27,764 bases of DNA from a virus, in IMG/VR virus record IMGVR_UViG_3300028806_000034, positions 1 to 27,764 of that record; one strand, written 5' to 3'. The notes beneath the pieces were generated by a model. The model saw only the letters and a list, made by a program, of their open reading frames with translations, made no database searches and was not told where the DNA came from. The translations under genes were made by a program, and so were the position numbers. Positions 1-6,880 of the stretch are shown piece after piece (within the stretch, counting starts at the first letter, position 1; each line of letters opens with the position of its first letter).

Positions 1-1
1 G

Positions 2-976
2 CAAAAACTCGCTGGTATGGACAGCAAATCCCGTGCAGAGTTCCTGCAGAAAGCTGCCGATACGAAAGCTCGCCGGGAAGAGCAATGGCAAATCCACGCG
101 GATAATGTCGATTTAAAACGGGCACAGATGCAGCAAACCGCACAATTCCGTGAGATGGAGATTGGGTTGCGGAGGGATTCTATTGAGGCTAGAAGAGACA
201 GCGGTCCTGATCATTTAGACATTGGCGGCGCTATCTATGAAAAGGATAAAACGGGGGAACTCAAAGGAGAACGCCTTGCCACCGATCCACGCTACGTCAA
301 ACTTGGAAATAAGATTTCGGCTACGCAAGAAAACAACACAGTAGCCACAGGCAAAGCTGCAGCTAACGTGGCGCGTGACCTGAACCAAATGGCACGGTTC
401 CCGACAGGCACTGCCAGCAGCCCGTTCTCCCACATCACGGACCATGATTTCTTGTCCTCGATCGAAAAGACCGGTAGCAATGCGCTGACTCCCGAGCAAG
501 TTCAAATGTTCGGCACGTCGGCTGCAGGCCTCTCTACTGAACTCGCCCGAGTCCTAACCCTCGGCGGTGGGCGTGGGGCCAATCAGTCGGTCATCAACGA
601 AATCAAGACCTTCACAACTCCGACTGCGGGGGACACCAATCTGGAAGCAGCCTACAAGATGTCCACAGCTGCCCAGATGGTGAAAACCACAATGGATAAC
701 ACTCCCCCGCCCTCAGATCAGAGTGTTCGGAAGGGTTGGGATGCAACGAAGGCTTCCGTCGATTCTTTTCCGACCCCGGAGCAGATCCTGGCAGCAGCCT
801 CTGGGAAAGAGAAGAAGAAGCTGGCTGCTATGACCGGGACTTACTCGGATCTGCTGAATAAGGTGCAAGATGCTGCAGCTTCTAACAATGCGGAGGCATT
901 GCCAGGTGGTAAAGATGCCGGTGCCGGAACTTCAGCCCCCCCGATTCCGGCCGGTTGGTCAGTTAAGGAGCATTGA
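2..976 (+). CDS. Partial virion-type protein (5' end missing)
   Basis: The reading frame is open back to base 2, so the true start probably lies off the left edge; an internal ATG at 17 is the first methionine visible. About 324 residues are seen. The first 50 are charged and rich in Q, R and E and look helical. The rest is rich in A, T and S and ends in a proline-rich tail (APPIPAGW). It ends one base before the next gene, whose ribosome binding site AAGGAG lies inside this gene's last codons, so the two are probably translated together. By position, ahead of a long internal-virion-like protein and the tail fibres, it is likely a virion, ejection or tail-tube-associated protein. No catalytic motif was recognised. 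Confidence 0.7.
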   Translation, partial: QKLAGMDSKSRAEFLQKAADTKARREEQWQIHADNVDLKRAQMQQTAQFREMEIGLRRDSIEARRDSGPDHLDIGGAIYEKDKTGELKGERLATDPRYVKLGNKISATQENNTVATGKAAANVARDLNQMARFPTGTASSPFSHITDHDFLSSIEKTGSNALTPEQVQMFGTSAAGLSTELARVLTLGGGRGANQSVINEIKTFTTPTAGDTNLEAAYKMSTAAQMVKTTMDNTPPPSDQSVRKGWDATKASVDSFPTPEQILAAASGKEKKKLAAMTGTYSDLLNKVQDAAASNNAEALPGGKDAGAGTSAPPIPAGWSVKEH

Positions 977-3355
977 ATGCCAGATTTCACTTTTAATTCT
1001 CCTGAGGGAAAGTCGTATACCGTCTCCGGCCCCGAAGGTTCTACCAAGGAGCAGGCCTTCCAGATCCTTCAACAGCAGATTTCTTCGGGCACAGCTAAAG
1101 AAGAAAAACCCGCAACCACGGCTAAAGAACGCGTGCAGCAGGGTCTCGCCAATCTTAAGCCAAATTTACCTACTACTGAAGATGGAAAGCCGGTTCCTTC
1201 CCCTACTTTTAAGTCTGCTTTAGAGGCTATCGGAACTAGCACAGCTCTGGGAGGGGCCCTTGGAGCAGTAAGCCCTGAATTGCTAACTGCCGCGGGCTAT
1301 GCAGCCAACTTCATCCCAGACGTAGGCCCGGAAATTGGGACAGCTCTGATGGAAGCAGGAGCTGCAGCGCGCTCTGCCCGATTGGCAACAGCGGCTGAGG
1401 GTGCTCTTTCGGGAGGGGTCTCCGAAACCGCAGGGCAAACAGCTGAAGCAAAGGGTGCTAATAAACCAGTTGCTGATGCGGCCCGCTTGGCTGGTGGGAT
1501 GGTTACTCCAGGAGTGGGGGCTCTCGCCAGCAAAGCCGAAGGCCTCTTCGGAGCCGTGGCGAAAACCCTCGGAGTGGCGAATACCCCCGCTAACGTGGCA
1601 AAGGCGGCGGCTACTTTGCGTGGTATCGAGGATGCGGGGGCACCGGCTAACGCCCTTCATCAGATGCTCCAGCATGGGGCGGATGCTAACATCCAAGCAG
1701 CACAATCCGCAGGCGACAAAGTAATGGCTGACGCCCGACAACGTGCAACCGATGTAGGAGCCCAAGATGCTAAAGCTGCTCAGAAGGTTCTGGACGATGG
1801 TAAAAAACGTGCCGATCAGATTGTTGCTGAAGCTCGTCAGCGCGCTGCTGAATTGAATAAAGCCTCGGGAAATCGGATGGCTACGGCCGGGAAGGTGCTG
1901 GCGCAGGCAGAGCCCGCGTTGCGGGTGGTTGGGCAGCCGAGAGAGCTATCTGACATCGGCTCCGAACTGCAAACTGCGGTGAAATCCCAGCATCAAGCAG
2001 GTCTCGACGCGCGACAAGCTGACTACAATGCGCTGAAAACCCAACGAGATGAGATAGTAAAGAGCAAGGAACAAGCTGGGGAAACCGTCGATCAAATCCC
2101 TGCAATGAGGGGCTTGAAAGACTACATCAAGACCAAGACCGATGCGAAGATCTCCCCCCGACCGACTACGGATCAGGGGATCTTGCGAGTGTATGGACAG
2201 GTGAATGAGGCGATTCAGAATCCCTCGTTTAAGGCTCTTGACCAAGTCCGCCGTAAACTAGGCGATGTGATTGGTGGGAAAGATGTGGAAGGCTACTCGG
2301 CCATTTCGAAAGACGTAGCTGGCAAGCTCTACTCCAAAATCTCCGACGTGCAGAAGGAATTCGCCGGGGAAGACCAAACTGGAAAGAACCTTCAACAAAT
2401 GATGCAGGAGCAATATCATGATGCCTCTTTGGGTCTTAGGAAGTTTGGAACAGGAGCCGGAGGGAAAGCAACTGCTCTTGATCGGGTCGATCCGGAGAGA
2501 TTTGCGGCAGATCCGCAAGGAGTACCTAAGCAGTTCTTCTCTTCTCAACAGTCGGTTAGGGACCTCAAAGAACTTACAGGAGATTCTGGACTTGTGCAAA
2601 GGGCTGGAAGCTCCTACGTTAGTTCCCAACTCCGAGGAATGTCCGCCAAACAGGTAGAACAGTATGCTCAAAAGAATTCTGACTGGCTGCGGGAAGTACC
2701 TGGCCTCCAAAAAAGCATCAATGACTACGCGACGCGACTCAGCAAAATTGAAAAAACGGCGCAACGAGCTGAACAGAGCAGTGAGCAACTATCAAAAAGA
2801 GCTGGAAAAGTGGTCCCGGCAGCTGAGGAAGTAGCAGCAAAGGAAAGGGCAGGAGTGGTTGGTCGTGTTGCGGATATGTCGGAGCAATCGGTTAAGAACC
2901 AGCAACGAATACTGGATGAAGGGGGGAAAGCTGCAACGGAGGCTACGAAAGCTGCGGCAGCTCCGGCAGCTGGGCTTAAGGCGATTCTCACTGGCGGGGA
3001 GCGGCCAGAGGCGGTTCGTGAGCTTCTTTTAAATGGGAAGCCGGAGCAGACCCGGCTGGCTGCGAGGATTGCCAGTCAAACCCCCCAAGGGAAGCAGCAA
3101 CTGGAAGGGAGTGTGAGGCAGATTACAGCGGAGATGACTCCAGCGACTCTGCAAAAGCAATGGAATGAAAGGCTGAAACCGATGCTGCAGGATGGGAAGA
3201 TGATCAGCCCGGAGCGGCTGAAGGCTCTAGATAGTGATGTAAAGTCACTTATGAAAGCCTACGCAGGGAAACCTCCGGTCACGCTAGTGCAGCGTCACAT
3301 TTACGCGGCGATTGGGTCGTCTGGCAGCAACTATATCGGGGGTGAAAGGGAATGA
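977..3355 (+). CDS. Large internal-virion / ejection-like protein
   Basis: 792 aa; ATG directly after the upstream TGA, with AAGGAG 6 bases upstream. The N-terminus (DFTFNSPEGKSYTVSGPEGS, then a K/E/Q-rich helix) resembles a short N-terminal module seen on phage virion proteins. Residues of about 70-190 form an alanine/glycine-rich, partly hydrophobic stretch. Two long segments (about 230-300 and 580-660) are rich in A, Q, K and E with coiled-coil character. No lysozyme or transglycosylase catalytic motif was found. Alanine-rich, helical proteins of this size next to tail genes are typical of proteins ejected with DNA in short-tailed phages. This assignment rests on composition and position, not a recognised catalytic domain. 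Confidence 0.65.
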   Translation: MPDFTFNSPEGKSYTVSGPEGSTKEQAFQILQQQISSGTAKEEKPATTAKERVQQGLANLKPNLPTTEDGKPVPSPTFKSALEAIGTSTALGGALGAVSPELLTAAGYAANFIPDVGPEIGTALMEAGAAARSARLATAAEGALSGGVSETAGQTAEAKGANKPVADAARLAGGMVTPGVGALASKAEGLFGAVAKTLGVANTPANVAKAAATLRGIEDAGAPANALHQMLQHGADANIQAAQSAGDKVMADARQRATDVGAQDAKAAQKVLDDGKKRADQIVAEARQRAAELNKASGNRMATAGKVLAQAEPALRVVGQPRELSDIGSELQTAVKSQHQAGLDARQADYNALKTQRDEIVKSKEQAGETVDQIPAMRGLKDYIKTKTDAKISPRPTTDQGILRVYGQVNEAIQNPSFKALDQVRRKLGDVIGGKDVEGYSAISKDVAGKLYSKISDVQKEFAGEDQTGKNLQQMMQEQYHDASLGLRKFGTGAGGKATALDRVDPERFAADPQGVPKQFFSSQQSVRDLKELTGDSGLVQRAGSSYVSSQLRGMSAKQVEQYAQKNSDWLREVPGLQKSINDYATRLSKIEKTAQRAEQSSEQLSKRAGKVVPAAEEVAAKERAGVVGRVADMSEQSVKNQQRILDEGGKAATEATKAAAAPAAGLKAILTGGERPEAVRELLLNGKPEQTRLAARIASQTPQGKQQLEGSVRQITAEMTPATLQKQWNERLKPMLQDGKMISPERLKALDSDVKSLMKAYAGKPPVTLVQRHIYAAIGSSGSNYIGGERE

Positions 3356-3537
3356 TTAAGAAATATTGCGTTGCTAGAATTCAGTATAAACAAGACATCG
3401 ACACCGAAATTTGGGAAACTCGATTTGAATCAGAAGCTGATGCTGTTGACTGGCTTGCTAGATATTCGCACGATGGGAGTTTTCGAGAATTTATAATTCT
3501 GCCCGTTTATATTTTTAATGAAAACTCTGGTGGTTAG
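3352..3537 (+). CDS. Small hypothetical protein (61 aa)
   Basis: The ATG overlaps the upstream TGA (ATGA), so translation is probably coupled to the large virion protein. It is a compact mixed-charge protein with an aromatic-rich centre (DAVDWLARY) and a hydrophobic strand near the C-terminus (FIILPVYIF). No signal peptide, cysteine motif or known domain was seen. An intergenic palindromic repeat begins three bases after its stop codon. Function not recognised. Confidence 0.6.
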   Translation: MIKKYCVARIQYKQDIDTEIWETRFESEADAVDWLARYSHDGSFREFIILPVYIFNENSGG

Positions 3538-3540
3538 TCG

Positions 3541-3580
3541 TTTCCCTCCGGGATTAATAAATAGTAATTTCAGAGGGAAA
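3541..3580 (+). repeat. Intergenic palindromic repeat, copy 1
   Basis: Core ATTAATAAATAGTAAT at 3553-3568. The outer arms TTTCCCTC (3541-3548) and GAGGGAAA (3573-3580) are perfectly complementary. It starts three bases after the stop codon of the 61-aa gene. It belongs to a dispersed family of nine intergenic copies in this window. Confidence 0.85.
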
Positions 3581-3826
3581 TTCGCTGGCGGCATAATTAG
3601 TGATTTGTGGGGAAGTGTTCTACCCTCGCCTACGGCTCGTGGGATTTGCGGACACGCCATAGCATCAACCGGGGGTTGAAAACCGCATGGCGGGGGCGGG
3701 ATTTCGAGATTTTCGGCATTCCCATAAACAAAACCCCGCCGATACTCCATCACAGCTCCCCCTTTACTTCAGTAACTATTAAGTCTAGTATTCTCATCAA
3801 CATAGGCAACTTTGGTGAGAGCTTCC
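3581..3826 (+). other. Non-coding gap with nested hairpin
   Basis: No convincing gene is present. A nested stem is visible: CGCCAT (3655-3660) pairs with ATGGCG (3687-3692), enclosing TCAACC (3665-3670) paired with GGTTGA (3674-3679). No U-run follows, so it is not a standard terminator. No near-consensus promoter was found. The following gene is preceded by GGTGAGA at 3814-3820. Confidence 0.4.
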
Positions 3827-4240
3827 ATGCCCCGCATTATCCACAAACGTCATCTGATTCGTATACCAGTTCCGGCGGATATTGCTTATGATGTCACCTA
3901 TTACTACAACCCAGAAGGGGACAGGGAGATAAGTCTCAAGCATGTGGAAAGGCTGCTGGTGGGAACCGAAAACCAGAAAGGATTAGCGAAGCATTTTCTG
4001 TCTTCCATTCAAGGGAAATATGAACTTACCATTAAACAGAGGCTTTGCTTGCTGCAAATGGAATTTCCGAGAGACCTGCGTTTAAAAGCGATTCGGGCCT
4101 GTATTGAAAAAGCCAATAAGAAATTTGAAGCCAGGTTTCGCGCCGATCCCCACGCTGTTTATTTGGAGGAGGGAACGGCAATCTCTAGAGCGCTGCGGGA
4201 TTTGGAATGTGAGAGGAAGATTCTGGCGACTGTGGGGTAG
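3827..4240 (+). CDS. Hypothetical protein (137 aa)
   Basis: I choose the ATG at 3827 over the upstream TTG at 3812, because GGTGAGA lies about 7 bases before the ATG. The protein is basic, with an N-terminal MPRIIHKRHLIRIPV segment. Its middle and C-terminal parts look helical and rich in K, R and E (LRLKAIRACIEKANKKFEARF). This suggests a nucleic-acid-binding or structural helper protein, but no family was recognised. It is flanked by non-coding gaps, and a palindromic repeat begins directly after its TAG stop. It may have its own short transcript; no promoter was identified upstream. Confidence 0.6.
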   Translation: MPRIIHKRHLIRIPVPADIAYDVTYYYNPEGDREISLKHVERLLVGTENQKGLAKHFLSSIQGKYELTIKQRLCLLQMEFPRDLRLKAIRACIEKANKKFEARFRADPHAVYLEEGTAISRALRDLECERKILATVG

Positions 4241-4281
4241 TTTTCCTCCGCGATTAATAAAAAGTAAAGTACGGGGGAAAC
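4241..4281 (+). repeat. Intergenic palindromic repeat, copy 2
   Basis: Core ATTAATAAAAAGTAAA at 4253-4268. Arms GTTTTCC and GGGGAAAC pair with one G-U wobble at RNA level. It abuts the stop codon of the 137-aa gene and lies about 22 bp upstream of the -35 box of the strong promoter at 4304. Confidence 0.85.
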
Positions 4282-4288
4282 TAAAACC

Positions 4289-4332
4289 TAGGGGAAAACC
4301 CTATTGACAGGTTGTATTGACGACGTCATAAT
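4289..4332 (+). promoter_or_regulatory. Strong sigma70-type promoter with adjacent dyad
   Basis: TTGACA at 4304-4309 and CATAAT at 4327-4332 with exactly 17 bp between, so 11 of 12 consensus bases match. A dyad TAGGG-GAAAA-CCCTA (4289-4303) touches the -35 box and could be an operator or an end-of-transcript hairpin. Transcription would start near 4339 and run through about 400 nt before the ATP-grasp gene. Confidence 0.75.
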
Positions 4333-4744
4333 AAGAGCGCCCCCCGGGCGGTCGTTCTGTAGCTAGGGTCGGTTCTCCGGTTTTGCGCTCCAGCCAAACG
4401 GAGGTCAATTTTCTAGTAGTCGATTGCTCTCTCAATTCAGTCTAGTTTTTCGGTTTTCGGCGGGAATTACTAATTAGTAATCCCGGTACGAAATCCCGGC
4501 GGTACGCCGTGCCCCTCACGTCGCTACTCCATTCCCCCTCAGCCCTTCCCTTCAGTAGCTCCTCCCTTTATAGTAGTTGCTACTTCGCGCGCGCACGTAC
4601 TTACTACTGAAGTAAGCAGTGCTCAGCCCACACATTGTAGGGACTCTCGCTCCGCTCGGGATGCTGTAATAGGAAGTGGTCAATTGAATTTCCGACAGGT
4701 TGTCCCCGCGTACCGCGGCGCTTACTTATAATAGGAACTAGGTA
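4333..4744 (+). promoter_or_regulatory. Long structured 5' leader of the ATP-grasp gene (or separate small RNA)
   Basis: No gene was seen in about 410 nt downstream of the promoter. Visible stems: GAGCGC (4335-4340) with GCGCTC near 4385-4390; repeat copy 3; CGGCG-GTA-CGCCG (4497-4509); a 9-bp perfect stem CTTCAGTAG (4550-4558) with CTACTGAAG (4604-4612) enclosing AGTAG-TTG-CTACT (4572-4584); and CCGCG-TAC-CGCGG (4706-4718), 14 nt before the AGGA (4733-4736) of the next gene. The density of hairpins suggests a regulatory leader or an independent RNA. No known riboswitch or tRNA was recognised. Confidence 0.45.
4454..4493 (+). repeat. Intergenic palindromic repeat, copy 3
   Basis: The core ATTACTAATTAGTAAT (4466-4481) is a perfect 16-bp palindrome, flanked by GCGGG and CCCGG-type arms and outer TTTTC / GAAAT. 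This is the most symmetrical member of the family. It is the only intergenic copy that sits inside a long leader rather than next to a stop codon. Confidence 0.85.
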
Positions 4745-6064
4745 GTGAAACTCTTCCTCATCGATCCCTACGGCCACTATGTGGATTTTGCACTTCGCTG
4801 CCTGGCGCAGGGGCATGACGTTCGCTATTTCCTAGGCCCTCAGGACAATAATGAGCGTGATCCTCTAGGGGATGGGCTATTTAATAAAGTCCCGACAATC
4901 TCCGGCTCTATGAATTGGGCGGATTTGATTCTAGTTTCCGACTGCAGTAAGTATATGAAGGAACTCGAAGGGTGGCGCAATCGGGGATTTCCCATTTTTG
5001 GGGCGAATCTTGAAGGAGCCTCTTGGGAATTGGACAGAACAAAAGGGGTGGAGATTCTTACTAAATGTGGAATTGAATGCCTCCCGGACGTGAAATTCAC
5101 CAATTTTGATCAGGCTATTGCATATCAAAAAGAGCATTGGGATGAGCGGTTTGTGTGCAAACCCTGTGCTGACGTGGGGAAAGAGCTTTCCTATGTGTCG
5201 AAATCAGCAAAAGATATGATTTTCATGCTGGAATACTGGAAGAGGACAATCAAAAAGAAATGCTCTTTCATTTTTCAGGAATTCTGTCCGGGAATTGAGG
5301 TAGCTGTAGGTGGTTGGGTAGGTCGAAATGGGTTTGCCTCCTACTTCCTAGAGAACTTCGAGCACAAAAAACTAATGAATGGAGAGAAAGGTCCCAATAC
5401 TGGTGAAATGGGCACGGTAATGAAGTACGTGCGGGCGGAAGAATCTAAACTCGCTAGGGAATTGCTCTTACCTGTAGAAGCCGAATTGATTCGATGCGGG
5501 TATACCGGTTATATTGATGTGGCTGTAATGGTTGGAACAGAAGGTTCTAGGAAGGGAAAACTCAATCCCCTGGAATTTACTTGCAGAAAAGGATGGCCGA
5601 TTTTCAATATCCAACAAATTCTCTATTCGGATGTGGTCGGGTGGATGAAAGATCTTGTTGAGGGGCGTGACACATTCCAACCAGATCCAGATATTGCTGC
5701 AGGAATACTCGTCGCAATGCCGGATTTTCCCTATATGAAAGCCAGCCTCGACAAGCTACAGGGATTTCCTGTTTGGGGTGTTGATAAGATTCGCTATAAC
5801 TTCCACCCTGTGCATATGAAATTGGGGGAGGGATTCGATGAGAAGGGGAAAAAAATCCCCATGCTGGTAACAGCTGGAACGGAAGTGTGCGTTGTCACGG
5901 GTTGTGGGAAATCGGTAAAACAGGCAACGGAAAAGGCTTACAAGAATTTGGAGTCTATTGAGATGCCGAATTCTCCCATGTATCGAACCGACATTGGGGA
6001 CCGCCTCGAAGCGCAACTCCCCGTTCTGCAGAAGTATGGCTACTGCACTAGCTGGATCTACTAG
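4745..6064 (+). CDS. PurD-like ATP-grasp protein
   Basis: 439 aa, GTG start with AGGA 8 bases upstream. The whole layout matches phosphoribosylamine-glycine ligase (PurD, E. coli 429 aa). It has an N-terminal Rossmann-like strand (MKLFLIDPYG), an ATP-grasp core with K139 (VCKP) and E179 (QEF), and the hallmark GPNTGEMG at 216-223, where PurD has GPNTGGMG. An EFTCRKG segment follows at 277-283, where PurD has EFNCRFGDPE. The metal-binding Asn of that motif is Thr here and the GDPE part is GWPI, so the ancestral purine reaction may be altered or lost. PurD joins glycine to phosphoribosylamine in purine synthesis. Here it stands alone among tail genes with no other purine gene, so the substrate is unknown; modification of a nucleotide or of a virion component are possibilities only. 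Confidence 0.8.
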   Translation: MKLFLIDPYGHYVDFALRCLAQGHDVRYFLGPQDNNERDPLGDGLFNKVPTISGSMNWADLILVSDCSKYMKELEGWRNRGFPIFGANLEGASWELDRTKGVEILTKCGIECLPDVKFTNFDQAIAYQKEHWDERFVCKPCADVGKELSYVSKSAKDMIFMLEYWKRTIKKKCSFIFQEFCPGIEVAVGGWVGRNGFASYFLENFEHKKLMNGEKGPNTGEMGTVMKYVRAEESKLARELLLPVEAELIRCGYTGYIDVAVMVGTEGSRKGKLNPLEFTCRKGWPIFNIQQILYSDVVGWMKDLVEGRDTFQPDPDIAAGILVAMPDFPYMKASLDKLQGFPVWGVDKIRYNFHPVHMKLGEGFDEKGKKIPMLVTAGTEVCVVTGCGKSVKQATEKAYKNLESIEMPNSPMYRTDIGDRLEAQLPVLQKYGYCTSWIY

Positions 6065-6073
6065 GAGCTTGCC

Positions 6074-6313
6074 ATGGCCGGAACTAACGCATACGTGTTG
6101 CCACCGGTTCCTCCTGCAGGGACTGATGCGAAATGGCTGCAGCAGCTGCAGGCTACTGTAATGTGGAATTTCAATGCCACGGCAACGACAGCGAAAAGGC
6201 CGGTGAATCCTCTGATCGGGCAGCATCTCTTCGATACGACTATCGGAGCGCCGATCTGGTGTAAGTCATTAAATCCGGTAGTTTGGGTGAATGGGGCAGG
6301 AACCGTGGTCTAG
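6074..6313 (+). CDS. Small fibre-associated protein with GQ-FDTT-G-W module
   Basis: 79 aa; AGGAG 7 bases before the ATG, 9 bases after the ATP-grasp gene. The C-terminal half (RPVNPLIGQHLFDTTIGAPI, then W and VWVNGAG) is clearly paralogous to the C-terminus of the 90-aa protein at 9205, while the N-terminal halves differ. The pattern GQ-x-FDTT-x-G-x-x-x-W is a short fold seen in tail-fibre-associated proteins. It probably belongs to the virion or helps assemble the adjacent fibre. A palindromic repeat starts at its stop codon. Confidence 0.65.
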   Translation: MAGTNAYVLPPVPPAGTDAKWLQQLQATVMWNFNATATTAKRPVNPLIGQHLFDTTIGAPIWCKSLNPVVWVNGAGTVV

Positions 6314-6354
6314 TTTTCCCCCGGTTTTACTAATTGTTAATCACGGTAGGAAAC
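6313..6354 (+). repeat. Intergenic palindromic repeat, copy 4
   Basis: Core TTTACTAATTGTTAAT at 6326-6341 with outer arms GTTTTCC / GGAAAC. It fills almost the whole 51-bp gap, running from the upstream stop codon to the ribosome binding site (GGAG, 6355-6358) of the next gene. Confidence 0.8.
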
Positions 6355-6364
6355 GGAGTTCAAA

Positions 6365-6880
6365 GTGGGGCAAGGAAAAGCAGATTACTATTCCGACGGA
6401 AACTGGAATTACTATTGCGACCTATGCGGCGCGAAAGGTAAATCCAAGAACGCCATGTTCACGTGGAATGGGTTGTATGTCTGCAAGCATCACAAAGAGA
6501 TTCGCAATCCCCAGGATTTCCTGCGTGGGGTGAAGGACAACCAATCCGTCCCATGGTCTCGCCCCTACCAGCCACCCCTCTGTGACAACACGGAATTCCC
6601 GTATGTCGAATACTGCACCCTACAGGGAACCAACGCCATTCCCGGATTCGCCATTCCCGGATGTGCTACCCCTTCCTACGTGAACACTGCTTTCTACCCG
6701 TCCATCGTCCAGTATCGTGGTTGGGCTATCCAGGATACCTACGGTTGCCCAATTCTCGATACGAATGGCTATCCAATTTACCCACCCAACACGCCCTCTG
6801 CCGAATTCCCCCCTCCCCCGGGTGGCTACGGCGCGCGCCTCAACATTGATTTCTACCTAAACGAGAGCATCCTCCTATGA
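6365..6880 (+). CDS. Conserved phage protein with CxxC zinc-knuckle
   Basis: 171 aa, GTG start with GGAG 6 bases upstream. Residues 19-46 carry CDLC and VCKHH, a likely Cys2-Cys/His zinc site. This is followed by RNPQDFLRGVKDNQSVPW, a signature I recognise from small proteins encoded near tail genes of many phages. The rest (about 70-171) is rich in P, Y, G and N with short GFAIPG / GYPIYP stretches, suggesting an extended structural tail. It overlaps the start of the long fibre gene by four bases (ATGA). Its role is probably virion or fibre-related; the exact function is unknown. Confidence 0.65.
   Translation: MGQGKADYYSDGNWNYYCDLCGAKGKSKNAMFTWNGLYVCKHHKEIRNPQDFLRGVKDNQSVPWSRPYQPPLCDNTEFPYVEYCTLQGTNAIPGFAIPGCATPSYVNTAFYPSIVQYRGWAIQDTYGCPILDTNGYPIYPPNTPSAEFPPPPGGYGARLNIDFYLNESILL

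Noticed and set aside
3812-3826. Upstream TTG start of the 137-aa gene
   Set aside because: The ribosome binding site GGTGAGA lies at a good distance from the ATG at 3827, and a TTG at 3812 has no site of its own.
4333-4400. tRNA-like appearance (GGTTC-type segment near a GCGCTCCA end)
   Set aside because: The T-arm does not pair, the acceptor stem has a mismatch and there is no proper CCA-adjacent end, so a tRNA is not supported.
4727-4732. TATAAT sequence just before the ATP-grasp gene
   Set aside because: No -35 box exists at suitable spacing, and a start there would remove the ribosome binding site at 4733-4736.
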